Shown here piece after piece: positions 52,292 through 61,714 of a stretch of DNA of 64,000 nt. The DNA comes from Pseudohalioglobus sediminis. Its GTDB lineage: Bacteria; Pseudomonadota; Gammaproteobacteria; Pseudomonadales; Halieaceae. The notes under the pieces are model-generated. The model made no database searches, was not told the DNA's origin, and saw nothing but the letters and a program-made list of their open reading frames with translations. The number at the start of each line of letters is the position of its first letter. Position 1 is the first letter of the stretch. The DNA lies in the NCBI RefSeq assembly GCF_008370495.1, contig NZ_VTUX01000001.1, positions 372,001-436,000 on the forward strand. The letters are read 5' to 3'. Position numbers and translations under genes: made by a program.

Positions 52292-53387
52292 TGAGGTATC
52301 TCCTGTGCTTGAGTCGGCCGCGTACCGACGGGCCGTAAAGCATCGCCAGCGCAACCACCAGGAACAGCAGGTGCACCCCCCACATGCCCAGTACGCTGCC
52401 CTCGCCCTCGGCCACCGCCGAGCGCGCATTGGCCAGCAGCATGAGGTAACCGAGGTATACCAGGAACGCCGGGGCCATCTTGATATAACGCCCGCGGCGG
52501 TGATCAGTGCGGCTCATGCACATGGCAATCAGGGCCACGATCGGCACCATGACCGGTATGGAAAGCCGCCAGTGCAGTGCCGCCCTGTCTTCCGGCAGGT
52601 CCGACAGCAGCAGCTTTTGCGTGGAACGCCCATCCACCGGGTCCGCTGTGCGGATACCCCCTTCGGGCTCGGGAATCAGCTCCCCGAAACGTTCGAATCG
52701 CACCGTGCGGTAGTCCAGGTCACCGGGGTAGCCGTCGTAGCGGTAGCCGTTACGCAACTCGAGGTAACGCGCCGCGGTGGCAGTATCGAATTTGACCTCC
52801 CCCTCCTCGGCCACCGTCACCTGCATACGCAGGTTGCCGTCATCGTCACGCTGCCCCTGGGACAGGAACACCGAGCGCATCACGCCGTCTGAGGTGATGG
52901 TCTGCGCATAGCTCACGGTATTGTTACTGCGTCGCGTCTGGAAACGCCCGGCCGCAACCGCATTCAGGCCCTGCGAGGACTCGGGCGCATGCAGCAGGGC
53001 ATCGGAGCGCGCGGCGCCCAGCGGCGATATCCACAGGCTGAGGAAGCCGACCAGCAACATCACCACCGCGGCCGGGGCCAGGGTGTAGGCGGCGAGGCGG
53101 CCGGGGCTCAGCCCGGTAGCGGTGAGAATCACCATTTCGCTTTCCACGTACAGGCGCCCATAGGACATGAGAATGCCGATGAACAGGCCCAGGGGCACAA
53201 TCAATTCAAGGAAGCCGGGTAGGCGGTACAGCATGACCGGCAGCAGGATATCCGCCGCCAGGTCACCGACTGCAGCCTCGGCCAGGTACTTGACGAAACG
53301 CCCGCTGATGATGATCACCAGCAAGACAAAACTCACTGCCACTGTATGCAGGAGTACGTCGCGAGCGAGATAGCCGAGAATTTTCAT
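52278..53387 (-). CDS. lptF: LPS export ABC transporter permease LptF
   Basis: This 369-residue partner of LptG starts MKILGYLARDVLLHTVAVSFVLLVIIISGRFVKYL. The coupling segment SYGRLYVESEMVILTATGLSPGRL follows, then a periplasmic jellyroll (LHAPESSQGLNAVAAGRFQTRRSNNTVSYAQT) and three more helices at the end. It is divergent from pepA by 92 bases, the usual gammaproteobacterial arrangement. Confidence 0.96.
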   Translation of the reverse strand: MKILGYLARDVLLHTVAVSFVLLVIIISGRFVKYLAEAAVGDLAADILLPVMLYRLPGFLELIVPLGLFIGILMSYGRLYVESEMVILTATGLSPGRLAAYTLAPAAVVMLLVGFLSLWISPLGAARSDALLHAPESSQGLNAVAAGRFQTRRSNNTVSYAQTITSDGVMRSVFLSQGQRDDDGNLRMQVTVAEEGEVKFDTATAARYLELRNGYRYDGYPGDLDYRTVRFERFGELIPEPEGGIRTADPVDGRSTQKLLLSDLPEDRAALHWRLSIPVMVPIVALIAMCMSRTDHRRGRYIKMAPAFLVYLGYLMLLANARSAVAEGEGSVLGMWGVHLLFLVVALAMLYGPSVRGRLKHRRYLSAQA

Positions 53388-53479
53388 GCCTGGCCTGGAG
53401 CGGATGCTGTGTTTTCGGTTGGGTTTGACTGCGCAACATCATACACTAGCGCGGAGCAAATTAGTCGAGGTTATGCAAC

Positions 53480-54961
53480 ATGAGCGCAATCAAATTTTCC
53501 GCCCGCAAGATTGGCGATGCCAGCAGCACAGCGACCCAGTGCGCCGTGGTTCCACTATTCAGTGACGGCAAATTAGCCGCCGCCGCCAACGCGCTGAACA
53601 GCGCCGGCGCCGCCATCAAGGCCACCCTGGACATCGGCGACTTCGAGGCAAAGCGCGGCCAGAGCGCCAGCCTGCCCGGCGCCGGCAAGGCCAAGCGTGT
53701 ACTGCTGATAGGTTGCGGGGAGCGCAAGAAATTTGATCGCGCCGCCGCGCGTGAGTTTGCCAAGTTGGTGGGAACCAGCCTGGCCGCCACCAGTGCCCGC
53801 GATGCACTGCTGCTGGTCGACCACCTGAAAGTCGACGACGCCGACGAGAGCTGGTTGCTGGAAATGCTGGCGCGCACCTTGCAAGCCAGCGCCTACCGCT
53901 ACAAGGAAACGCTGTCCGAGCCGAAGCCGCCGCTGAAACTTGGCCGGGTTGTCGTCAGCAGCCAGAGCAAGTCAGCGGCCCAGAAAGCGCTGGACCGTGG
54001 CGCCGCTACCGGCCTGGGTATCAATGAAGCGCGCAACCTGGCCAACCTGCCCGGCAACATCTGCACCCCGGGCTATCTTGCCCGCGAGGCGCGCAAGCTT
54101 GGGCGCGGCAACAACAAGCTCAGCGTGCAGGTGCTGGAAGAGAAAAAGATGCGCGAACTGGGCATGCACTCCCTGCTGTCGGTAACGGCGGGCACGGAGG
54201 AACCGGCCAAACTCATCGTGATGCAATACAACGGCGGCAAGAAAACCGACAAGCCCTACGTGCTGGTGGGTAAAGGTATTACCTTCGACAGCGGTGGTAT
54301 CTCGCTCAAGCCCGGCGCAAAAATGGACGAGATGAAATACGACATGGGTGGCGCCGCCAGTGTCTTTGGCACCATGCAGGCGATCACCGAGATGGAGCTG
54401 CCACTCAACGTGATTGGCGTGGTCGCCGCGGCGGAAAACATGCCCAGCGGGAAAGCGACCAAGCCCGGTGATGTGGTCACCAGCATGGCGGGCAAAACGA
54501 TCGAGGTGCTCAATACCGATGCCGAGGGCCGACTGGTGCTGTGCGATGCCCTGACCTATGTGGAGCGCTTCAAGCCGGCGGCAGTCATCGACATCGCCAC
54601 CCTCACCGGCGCCTGCGTGGTTGCACTCGGCGCGCACGCTACCGGGCTCTACGCCAACACCGATCAGCTGGCAGAGCAACTTCTGCAGGCGGGAGAAGAG
54701 AGCCATGATCGCGCCTGGCGCATGCCCCTGTGGGATGACTACAGCAAGCAGCTCAAGAGCAACTTCGCCGACCTCGCCAATATCGGCGGTCCCGGCGGCG
54801 GCAGCGTGACCGCAGCCTGCTTCCTCAAGGAATTCGCCGGCAACTACCAATGGGCGCACCTGGATATCGCCGGTACCGCCTGGGACAGTTCGCCCAAAGG
54901 GGCTACCGGCCGCCCCGTCGGCCTGCTCACGCGCTACCTCATCGATCGCGCCGGCAAATAG
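53480..54961 (+). CDS. pepA: leucyl aminopeptidase PepA
   Basis: This 493-residue M17 aminopeptidase has the metal site in VGKGITFDSGGISLKPG and the signature NTDAEGRLVL beginning at Asn345. The N-terminal macro-like domain (to about residue 165) is typical. It is a hexameric cytosolic enzyme that removes N-terminal residues; in E. coli PepA also binds DNA at xer sites and carAB. It heads the pepA-holC-valS series. Confidence 0.97.
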   Translation: MSAIKFSARKIGDASSTATQCAVVPLFSDGKLAAAANALNSAGAAIKATLDIGDFEAKRGQSASLPGAGKAKRVLLIGCGERKKFDRAAAREFAKLVGTSLAATSARDALLLVDHLKVDDADESWLLEMLARTLQASAYRYKETLSEPKPPLKLGRVVVSSQSKSAAQKALDRGAATGLGINEARNLANLPGNICTPGYLAREARKLGRGNNKLSVQVLEEKKMRELGMHSLLSVTAGTEEPAKLIVMQYNGGKKTDKPYVLVGKGITFDSGGISLKPGAKMDEMKYDMGGAASVFGTMQAITEMELPLNVIGVVAAAENMPSGKATKPGDVVTSMAGKTIEVLNTDAEGRLVLCDALTYVERFKPAAVIDIATLTGACVVALGAHATGLYANTDQLAEQLLQAGEESHDRAWRMPLWDDYSKQLKSNFADLANIGGPGGGSVTAACFLKEFAGNYQWAHLDIAGTAWDSSPKGATGRPVGLLTRYLIDRAGK

Positions 54962-54967
54962 AGCGCG

Positions 54968-55387
54968 ATGACACGCGTCGGCTTTTACGTGGTCCAGGCC
55001 AGCGGTGCCGAGCAGCGGCTGCAGGTTGCCGCCCGGCTCGCTGACAAGGCACACGCTCGCGGCCACCGCATCTATATCAATGCGGTGGACAAGGCGCAGG
55101 CGCAACAACTGGACGAGCTGTTGTGGTCGTTTCGCCCGGCCAGCTTCCTGCCGCATGCCCTGGCCGGTGAACCCCACTCCGAGCAGGTCGCCATCGGCTG
55201 GGGGCAGGACCCGGGCAAGCACTCTGACCTGCTCATCAACCTGCAGCTGGAAATTCCGGCATTCTTTTCGCGCTTCGCCAGGGTGGCCGAGGTCGTCACC
55301 CAGGATGAGGGCAGCCTGTCTGCGCTGCGTGACGCCTGGCGCTTCTACAAGGAGCGCGGCTATCAACTGGAGAAGCACGACCTCTGA
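54968..55387 (+). CDS. holC: DNA polymerase III chi subunit
   Basis: The 139-residue HolC has the N-terminal strand-loop TRVGFYVVQASGAEQRLQVAARLADKAHARGHRIYI and LDELLWSFRPASFLPHAL, then the C-terminal DAWRFYKERGYQLEKHDL. Chi binds SSB and links it to the clamp loader through psi. It begins six bases after the pepA stop and lies upstream of valS, the standard order. Confidence 0.94.
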   Translation: MTRVGFYVVQASGAEQRLQVAARLADKAHARGHRIYINAVDKAQAQQLDELLWSFRPASFLPHALAGEPHSEQVAIGWGQDPGKHSDLLINLQLEIPAFFSRFARVAEVVTQDEGSLSALRDAWRFYKERGYQLEKHDL

Positions 55388-55463
55388 ACCCTGCCGCGGG
55401 GTACCGGCAACAATGCTGGAGCTCGCGGCGATAGCCGCCCACAGGAGGAGTCCCATGAACTCA

Positions 55464-55553
55464 CTGGATCCCCGCCTGCGCGGGGATGACCCGGTGTATT
55501 TCTCTACGCGTTCAGGCCGCTGGATGCTGGATTACCGCCCTCGCGGGGAGGAC
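55464..55553 (+). repeat. two short palindromic repeats in the holC-valS gap
   Basis: CTGGATCCCCGCCTGCGCGG (55464-55483, continuing GGATGAC to 55490) and a diverged copy at 55527-55553 (CTGGATTACCGCCCTCGCGG, then GGAGGAC) are the common CCCGCCTGCGCGGGG hairpin repeat in the same direction. A third copy lies at 60138-60164 in the opposite direction. An ATG at 55455 with GGAGGAG upstream opens a 58-codon frame through both copies to a TGA at 55629-55631; it may be fortuitous. Confidence 0.8.
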
Positions 55554-55648
55554 CCTGATCTCAATCGACTTGACCAAGCGCTTCTACAAAGGCGAGACCC
55601 TATGACGTATAATCGCGCCCCCTGCTCGTGACCCGGATTCCCAGATCG

Positions 55649-58417
55649 ATGGAAAAGACGTTCCAACCCGCCGCTATTGAAACCCGTTGGTATGAAGAAT
55701 GGGAGGCGAACAACTACTTCGCACCACAGGGCGGTGACAAGGCCTACAGCATTATGATTCCGCCGCCGAACGTGACCGGCAGCCTGCACATGGGTCACGG
55801 CTTCCAGGAGGCGATCATGGACGCCCTGATCCGCTACCACCGCATGGCCGGCTACAACACCCTCTGGCAGGTGGGCACCGATCACGCGGGCATCGCCACC
55901 CAGATGGTGGTCGAGCGCCAGCTGGAAGCACAGGGTATAAGCCGCCACGACCTCGGCCGCGAGCAATTCATCGACAAGGTCTGGGAATGGAAAGAACAGT
56001 CCGGCGGCACCATCACCCGCCAGTTGCGCCGCCTCGGCTCTTCACTGGACTGGTCGCGAGAGCGCTTCACCATGGACGAAGGGCTGTCCAACGCGGTGCA
56101 GGAAGTCTTCATACGCCTGTATAAAGAGGGCCTTATCTACCGCGGCAAGCGACTGGTCAACTGGGACCCGGTGCTGCACACCGCCATCTCGGATCTCGAG
56201 GTGATATCCGAAGAGGAGCAGGGACACCTGTGGCACTTCGATTACCCGCTTGCGGGAGCGGAAGGCCATCTCACCGTGGCAACCACCCGCCCGGAAACCA
56301 TGCTGGGTGATGCCGCCGTAGCGGTGCACCCGCAGGATGAGCGCTACGCGCACCTGATAGGCCGCATGGTGGAGCTGCCGCTGACCGGACGCCAGATACC
56401 CGTGATCGCGGATGACTACGTGGACCGCGAATTCGGCACCGGCTGCGTCAAGATCACCCCGGCGCATGACTTCAACGACTACGAAATGGGCAAGCGCCAC
56501 GGCCTGCCGCTGATCAACATTCTCGACGACAACGCCGCCATCGGTGGCGAGGCGCCCGCCGCCTACGTGGGCATGGATCGCTTTGCTGCACGGGAACGGA
56601 TCGTTGCCGACCTGGATGCGCTCGGGCTACTTAACAAGATTGAGGACCACACTCTCAAGGTACCGCGCGGCGATCGCTCGGGCGTGGTCATCGAGCCCTA
56701 TCTCACGGACCAGTGGTACGTGGACGCACGCGAACTGGCAAAGCCCGCAATTGCCGCAGTGGAAAACGGCGACATCGAATTCGTTCCCAAGCAGTGGGAG
56801 AACACCTATTTTGCCTGGATGCGCGATATCCAGGACTGGTGCATCAGCCGCCAACTGTGGTGGGGGCACCGTATTCCCGCCTGGTACGACGACAAGGGCA
56901 ACATCTATGTCGGCGAGTCCGAACAGGCAGTGCGCGCCGAACACCAGCTTGCCGACGAAATGCACCTCCAGCAGGACGACGACGTACTCGACACCTGGTT
57001 CTCCTCTGCCCTGTGGACTTTCTCTACACTGGGCTGGCCCGAGGAAACAGCGGAACTGAAAACCTTCCACCCCAGCTCGGTGTTGGTCACCGGCTTCGAC
57101 ATCATCTTCTTCTGGGTCGCGCGCATGATCATGATGACCCTGCACTTCCGCCAGGAAGTCCCCTTCCGCCAGGTGTATGTGCACGGACTGGTGCGCGACG
57201 CCGAAGGCCAGAAGATGTCCAAGTCCAAGGGCAACGTACTGGATCCCATCGACCTTATTGACGGTATCGAGCTGGAAACGCTGGTCTCCAAGCGCACCGC
57301 CGGTATGATGCAGCCCAAAATGGCATCCCGCATCGAAAAAGCCACGCGCAAGCAATTCCCCGAAGGGATCGCCGCCTACGGCACCGACGCGCTGCGTTTC
57401 ACCTTCTATTCACTGGCCTCTACCGGCCGCGACATCAAATTCGATATCGGGCGCATCGAGGGTTACCGCAACTTCTGCAACAAGATATGGAATGCAGCAC
57501 GCTATGTGCTGATGAACTGCGAGGGTGAAGACTGCGGCCAGGATGAATCGCTGCCGGTAGAGCTCAGCCTTGCCGATCGCTGGATCGTGAGCAAACTGCA
57601 GGAAACCGAGACCGAGGTTGCGCGCACCATCGCCACCTACCGCTTCGACCTGGCGTCGCAGTCCCTGTACGAGTTTATCTGGAATGAATACTGCGACTGG
57701 TACCTGGAGCTGTCCAAACCTGTGCTCTGGGACGAGAATGCCAGCGCGGAGGCCAAGCGCGGCACTCGCCGCACATTGATTCGGGTGCTGGAAACCTGGC
57801 TGCGCCTGCTGCACCCGATGATGCCGTTTATTACCGAGGAAATCTGGCAGACGGTAGCACCGCTGGCAGGCAAGTCCGGCGCTACCATCATGCTGCAACC
57901 GTACCCGCAGGCGGACGAACAGGCTATGGACAGTGCCGCAAACGCAGATATAGAATGGCTGAAGGGTGTGATCGTCGGTGTGCGCAACATTCGCGGGGAG
58001 ATGAACATTCCTCCCGGCAAGGCGCTCACCGTACTCATGCAGAATGGCGGCGCAGAAGATAAGAGAAGACTGACAGAGAACGCCCCGTTCCTGGAAAAGC
58101 TGGCAAAACTGGAGACAGTGACCTGGCTTGAGCCCGGAGCTGAAGCACCCGTGGCGGCCACTGCGCTGGTAGGAGAACTGGAGATTCTCGTACCGATGGC
58201 CGACCTGATCGACAGGGAAGCAGAGCTCGCACGGCTGGCCCGTGAAATGGAAAAACTGGACAAAGACCTCAACCGGGTCAAGGGCAAGCTGGAAAACAGC
58301 GCCTTCGTCGATAAAGCGCCCGCGCAGGTAGTGGAAAAAGAGCGCGAGAAAATGCAGGCACTGGAACAGGCACTGCACAAGTTACAGGAGCAGGCGCAAC
58401 GCGTCAGCAATATGTAA
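55649..58417 (+). CDS. valS: valyl-tRNA synthetase
   Basis: The start was placed at the ATG at 55649 ([18 protein letters not shown]), matching family N-termini; the open frame runs back to a GTG at 55628. The 922-residue product has the HIGH motif as HMGH (47-50, in [14 protein letters not shown]), KMSKS at 522-526, the editing domain between them ([17 protein letters not shown]) and a C-terminal coiled coil from about 855 ([18 protein letters not shown]). It charges tRNA-Val and edits threonine errors. It lies after holC with a 261-base gap holding repeats. Confidence 0.97.
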   Translation: MEKTFQPAAIETRWYEEWEANNYFAPQGGDKAYSIMIPPPNVTGSLHMGHGFQEAIMDALIRYHRMAGYNTLWQVGTDHAGIATQMVVERQLEAQGISRHDLGREQFIDKVWEWKEQSGGTITRQLRRLGSSLDWSRERFTMDEGLSNAVQEVFIRLYKEGLIYRGKRLVNWDPVLHTAISDLEVISEEEQGHLWHFDYPLAGAEGHLTVATTRPETMLGDAAVAVHPQDERYAHLIGRMVELPLTGRQIPVIADDYVDREFGTGCVKITPAHDFNDYEMGKRHGLPLINILDDNAAIGGEAPAAYVGMDRFAARERIVADLDALGLLNKIEDHTLKVPRGDRSGVVIEPYLTDQWYVDARELAKPAIAAVENGDIEFVPKQWENTYFAWMRDIQDWCISRQLWWGHRIPAWYDDKGNIYVGESEQAVRAEHQLADEMHLQQDDDVLDTWFSSALWTFSTLGWPEETAELKTFHPSSVLVTGFDIIFFWVARMIMMTLHFRQEVPFRQVYVHGLVRDAEGQKMSKSKGNVLDPIDLIDGIELETLVSKRTAGMMQPKMASRIEKATRKQFPEGIAAYGTDALRFTFYSLASTGRDIKFDIGRIEGYRNFCNKIWNAARYVLMNCEGEDCGQDESLPVELSLADRWIVSKLQETETEVARTIATYRFDLASQSLYEFIWNEYCDWYLELSKPVLWDENASAEAKRGTRRTLIRVLETWLRLLHPMMPFITEEIWQTVAPLAGKSGATIMLQPYPQADEQAMDSAANADIEWLKGVIVGVRNIRGEMNIPPGKALTVLMQNGGAEDKRRLTENAPFLEKLAKLETVTWLEPGAEAPVAATALVGELEILVPMADLIDREAELARLAREMEKLDKDLNRVKGKLENSAFVDKAPAQVVEKEREKMQALEQALHKLQEQAQRVSNM

Positions 58418-58443
58418 CGGCCTCGGCACCCAAGGTTTCAAGT

Positions 58444-58471
58444 CTTCAGCGTTCCCATGAGATCGCTGAAG
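58444..58471. other. 8-bp perfect hairpin upstream of the first cold-shock gene
   Basis: CTTCAGCG (58444-58451) and CGCTGAAG (58464-58471) form a perfect stem around 12 bases, between the valS stop and the cold-shock gene. CATAAT follows directly and could be a -10 element. No T-run follows on either strand, so it may be a leader structure or operator instead of an intrinsic terminator. Confidence 0.5.
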
Positions 58472-58509
58472 CATAATAAAAGCAAAACGCTAAAACCGAG
58501 GATAGTGGT

Positions 58510-58722
58510 ATGAGTGATCGTGTAAGCGGCACGGTAAAGTGGTTCAATAACGCAAAGGGATTTGGTTTTATTACACGAGAGGAAGGGGATGCCGATGTGT
58601 TCGTCCACTTCCGCTCCATTCAGGGCGATGGCTATCGCACCCTCAATGAGGGACAGCAGGTGGAGTTCAATCTGATTGAAGGCCCCAAGGGCCTGCAGGC
58701 GGAAGACGTGCACAAGCTGTAG
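58510..58722 (+). CDS. cold-shock domain protein (CspA family)
   Basis: This 70-residue cold-shock domain has RNP1 KGFGFI (16-21) and RNP2 VFVHF (29-33), with the opening GTVKWFNNA. It would be a single-stranded nucleic acid chaperone acting on mRNA. The ATG has GAGG about eight bases upstream. A hairpin lies in the leader region and a terminator-like hairpin follows, so the gene is probably a single unit; whether it responds to cold is unknown. Confidence 0.94.
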   Translation: MSDRVSGTVKWFNNAKGFGFITREEGDADVFVHFRSIQGDGYRTLNEGQQVEFNLIEGPKGLQAEDVHKL

Positions 58723-58730
58723 TCCACCAC

Positions 58731-58758
58731 CGGGGTACTGACAACCGGGCCCCGTTTT
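58731..58758 (+). terminator. terminator-like hairpin after the cold-shock gene
   Basis: CGGGG (58731-58735) pairs with CCCCG (58750-58754), followed by TTTT, nine bases after the stop codon. The stem is short and the loop long, so it is a weak intrinsic terminator candidate. Confidence 0.5.
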
Positions 58759-58879
58759 ACCAGTCAACACACAAGTAAGGCAGTGCCTATGGCGCTGCCG
58801 CGTTTATTTATTGGTGAGGAACTGTCCGCGAGCGCAGCATGCCGCGCCCGCTTCTCACCACAACAGAATTGAGGTATTC

Positions 58880-59308
58880 ATGAAGCTTGCCGGAAAAATC
58901 GTTATCGCCCTGGTCGTCGCCGCCGTTGCGGTCGCACTGCGACACTTCCTTCCCGCCGTGCCGGAAGCGGCGATGCTGGTCGTCGCCTGCCTGGCCACTG
59001 CCGTGCTGGTGTCACTGCCCGCGGGCGCTGCAGTCACCGCCCCGGAGGACACCAGCCACGGAGAGCAACAGCAGGCAGCCCCCGCGCGCGAACCCGCCGA
59101 CGGGCCGCGAGAAGGGGGCCAGGTGAAGTGGTTCAACGTTTCCAAGGGGTTTGGCTTCGTGACCAAGGACAACGGTGACGAGATTTTCGTTCACTTCCGC
59201 TCGATACGCGGTGAAGGCCGCCGTGCCCTGCGCGAGGGTCAGCGGGTTACGTTCGTGGAGACGGTAACGGAGAAAGGCCCCCAGGCCGAGGATGTGGAAG
59301 CGCTCTAG
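58880..59308 (+). CDS. membrane-anchored cold-shock domain protein
   Basis: The start was chosen at the ATG at 58880 (GAGGT upstream); the longer frame adds 23 residues with no support. The 142-residue product has two closely spaced hydrophobic segments ([15 protein letters not shown] at about 5-19 and [17 protein letters not shown] at about 30-46), a Gln/Ala/Pro linker, then a full cold-shock domain ([26 protein letters not shown]). Both RNA-binding motifs are intact. It is probably fixed to the inner membrane with the domain in the cytosol, and looks like a duplicate of the upstream gene fused to an anchor. Confidence 0.88.
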   Translation: MKLAGKIVIALVVAAVAVALRHFLPAVPEAAMLVVACLATAVLVSLPAGAAVTAPEDTSHGEQQQAAPAREPADGPREGGQVKWFNVSKGFGFVTKDNGDEIFVHFRSIRGEGRRALREGQRVTFVETVTEKGPQAEDVEAL

Positions 59309-59958
59309 AGCCCCGACAGCCCGGCACTTTTGCGCCAGTACATCTCCAGCATGGTGGCGCCCTGTCGCAGCACCTGCTCTGCTGGCAGTGAACTGTCTTC
59401 GAGTGCCATTTCCACCACGCTGTAGCTGATATCGATCGTCACCCTCGCCTGCATGTGCAGCTCTTCATCCACGGGCCGGCCTAAAAGCTGGCCCAGGAAA
59501 GCGGCGAATTGCTCTGCGACCGCACGATGCGAGGACAGCCGCACTTCCTGCAGCGGTGCCACAGCGCGCAGTGCCTGCACGATTTCAATACCGCCGGTAC
59601 GCTCCAGGGTCACGTCGTAGGTTGACTGCAGTACCTCGTAGACGTGATCGAGCAGCACCTGCGGTTTGTTCTCCGGCAAGTACTTGTTCAGCCAGGTCTG
59701 GAATGCCAGGTTCTGCCTGTCCATCAGATCAGCACCCAGGGCGTTGATCACCGCGTACTTGTTGGGGAAATAGCGGTATAGCGCGGGCACAGTAATCCCG
59801 GCCCGCTCTGCGATCAGGTTGGTGGAGATGCGTTCCACCCCCACTTCCATCAGCAACTCGGCCGCTGCCTCAAGTATCGCCTCGAAGGTGCGTTTGGCCC
59901 GCGCCTGGCGCGGACGGTTCTTTTCAAGCAGTTCTACCTGCCTTCTGGGTGCTGCCAT
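59305..59958 (-). CDS. TetR family transcriptional regulator
   Basis: The 217-residue regulator has the TetR helix-turn-helix at about 20-65: [52 protein letters not shown]. The C-terminal ligand domain is not recognised. Its stop overlaps the cold-shock gene stop by four bases, tail to tail. It is transcribed away from the DUF1329 gene at 60284, which lies upstream of it on the same strand. Control of the envelope cassette there is possible but not shown. Confidence 0.9.
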   Translation of the reverse strand: MAAPRRQVELLEKNRPRQARAKRTFEAILEAAAELLMEVGVERISTNLIAERAGITVPALYRYFPNKYAVINALGADLMDRQNLAFQTWLNKYLPENKPQVLLDHVYEVLQSTYDVTLERTGGIEIVQALRAVAPLQEVRLSSHRAVAEQFAAFLGQLLGRPVDEELHMQARVTIDISYSVVEMALEDSSLPAEQVLRQGATMLEMYWRKSAGLSGL

Positions 59959-60137
59959 GGTATGCCCTACCTTATGTCCGCCGATCTGCGCCGGCGGTTC
60001 TTTTTTGCAATCCTATACCACCGGAAGCCTGGGCACCACCGCAGGGCATAGCTCGTTTGGCCTATGCCGCAAGCCGAAACGGGTAAAAACCCACCGCCCC
60101 GGGAGTCACACAGTAGACGCAGATGCATAAGGAAACC

Positions 60138-60164
60138 GTCATTCCCGCGCAGGCGGGGATGACG
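60138..60164 (-). repeat. short palindromic repeat, third copy
   Basis: GTCATTCCCGCGCAGGCGGG (60138-60157, then GATGACG) is the reverse complement of the CCCGCCTGCGCGGGGATGAC repeat in the holC-valS gap. It is a dispersed noncoding repeat able to form a hairpin. Confidence 0.8.
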
Positions 60165-60259
60165 GTGTGAAAGAAAGGTTGGCAATCGTTACAGCGCTTG
60201 GATCCAGCGATCACGGACCACAGCCTGTGCGGGGACCACGATATCGCTGGCTTTCGGGG

Positions 60260-60277
60260 CCCGGCCTTACGGCCGGG
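60260..60277 (-). terminator. GC-rich hairpin after DUF1329 gene (cassette 2)
   Basis: CCCGGCC-TTAC-GGCCGGG is a perfect 7-base stem with a four-base loop, six bases past the DUF1329 stop codon on the minus strand. No T-run follows, so it may be a transcript-stabilising or Rho-associated structure instead of a standard intrinsic terminator. Confidence 0.45.
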
Positions 60278-60283
60278 ACATAG

Positions 60284-61669
60284 TTAGCGCTTGGCGAGTT
60301 TACGCAGGTTAGCCGGGGTGAAGTAGTCCTTGTCCAGGTAAGGCAGATTGTGCACGGCTTCCTTGCGATCGATGGTGATGAAGTTACTCACGTAGCCACC
60401 GGAAGGCAGGTCCATGAACACCTGGGTGTTGCGCTCGTAACAACCAATCTGGTACTCGTAGTCCGAGAGGAAAAAGCCCACTCGCCAAAGGTTGTCGCGA
60501 CCATCGAAATTTTCCGACATCACGGGAATCCAGCTGTCCTCTTCCACATACCAGCGCCGTTTCTTGTACGCATGGCGTTTGCCCGGTGCCAGATTACCCT
60601 CGACGACCCAGACGCGGCGTTTCTCGAAGCGCACAAACTCCGGGTTGAGGAAATTCAGGGTCAAGCGGTCATCAAGCGTGCCGATGCGGCTGTCGTTAAA
60701 CTTGAAGTTGTGGAAGGGCACGTAGATTTCCTTGCGCCCAAGCAAGGTATAGGTAAAGCGGTCAAAAGGACCATTGAAGCCTTTGTGATCGTCAATGGTC
60801 TGCATGCCACCAGGACCGTCGGGATTATCGTAGCCGATAGCCGGCGCCTTGCGCACGCGACGGGTACCCGGGTCGTACTGCCAGGCGTTGCGCTTGTCAC
60901 GCTTGTAGTCCATGGGGCCGGTGACCACGGTAATCTGGCCCTTGGTGCGCTGCGGCGCCAGGCGCTGGCTCACTGTCCAGACTGAACGGTCCCCCCGCTC
61001 CGCCTCGGTGACGCCGGTGTCGGGATCCTCCGGATTATTGAACGGATGCGACTGGGTAAAATCTATGGCGTCATGGGCCCGCTCGCCGTTGGCGAACACA
61101 CCATAACCATCATAAACGACGTTGTAGGTGGTATAGCAGCCTGAGGTGCGCATATTCCACAGCACCTCGCGATCATTCGCCGGAATCGGGAAAGCGACGC
61201 CGCCATTGTAATTTTTCAGGCCTTCACCATCGTTCACCAGTTCGGTGTGCAGTGCGTTCCACTTGGTTTTCTTCGCCATCCGCTCCTGGTAGCCAAAGTC
61301 GCGATGGGTGGGATAAACGTGCAATTGAAACGCCGGATAGCGTTCAAACAGCGCCGCCTGGCCCTCGGACAGGTGGGCGAGATGCTCCTTGTAGTTTTCG
61401 GCGGTGATGATTACCAGCGGTTTTTCATCGGCATAGGGATCGGGACGTGGGCTACCCGGGCCGCCGTATTCGAGACCGGGGGGCACGTCCGTCCACTTGG
61501 GCTCCCAGGCCGGGATGGAACCGTCGGCGTTACCCGCCACTTCGGCACCATAGGGGTTGAGGTCCTTGCCGTTGAGGCGGGCGGCCTCTTCCTCGGAGAC
61601 CTTCGCCTGTGCCAGGCCAGCCGCAAGCAGCACCGAAGCCACTGCGGTGGCAATAATTCGCTTATTCAT
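60284..61669 (-). CDS. DUF1329 domain periplasmic protein (cassette 2)
   Basis: The 461-residue protein has a signal peptide (MNKRIIATAVASVLLAAGLAQA) and the family start KVSEEEAARLNGKDLNPYGAEVAGNADGSIPAW, typical of the larger DUF1329 subgroup. Later segments are FPIPANDREVLWN, MDYKRDKRNAWQYDPGTRRVRKAP and the C-terminal LPSGGYVSNFITIDRKEAVHNLPYLDKDYFTPANLRKLAKR. The N-terminal GNADGSIPAW block is absent from cassette 1's homolog, so the copies are distant. It is 45 bases downstream of the DUF1302 gene. It is probably a LolA-like periplasmic carrier. Confidence 0.92.
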   Translation of the reverse strand: MNKRIIATAVASVLLAAGLAQAKVSEEEAARLNGKDLNPYGAEVAGNADGSIPAWEPKWTDVPPGLEYGGPGSPRPDPYADEKPLVIITAENYKEHLAHLSEGQAALFERYPAFQLHVYPTHRDFGYQERMAKKTKWNALHTELVNDGEGLKNYNGGVAFPIPANDREVLWNMRTSGCYTTYNVVYDGYGVFANGERAHDAIDFTQSHPFNNPEDPDTGVTEAERGDRSVWTVSQRLAPQRTKGQITVVTGPMDYKRDKRNAWQYDPGTRRVRKAPAIGYDNPDGPGGMQTIDDHKGFNGPFDRFTYTLLGRKEIYVPFHNFKFNDSRIGTLDDRLTLNFLNPEFVRFEKRRVWVVEGNLAPGKRHAYKKRRWYVEEDSWIPVMSENFDGRDNLWRVGFFLSDYEYQIGCYERNTQVFMDLPSGGYVSNFITIDRKEAVHNLPYLDKDYFTPANLRKLAKR

Positions 61670-61714
61670 ATTTTTTCACTCTCCTGCGAGGCTAATACCT
61701 TCGATACTACAATG

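Larger units (their letters stand above)
59959..60283. other. intergenic region with a palindromic repeat
   Basis: This gap lies between two minus-strand genes. It contains the short palindromic repeat at 60138-60164 and a hairpin at 60260-60277 near the DUF1329 stop. The part from 59959 to 60130 must hold the TetR promoter; I see no clear operator. No gene is supported. Confidence 0.5.

Noticed and set aside
53972-55456. 494-codon minus-strand open frame
   Set aside because: It is antisense to pepA and holC, both certain, and has no recognisable motif.
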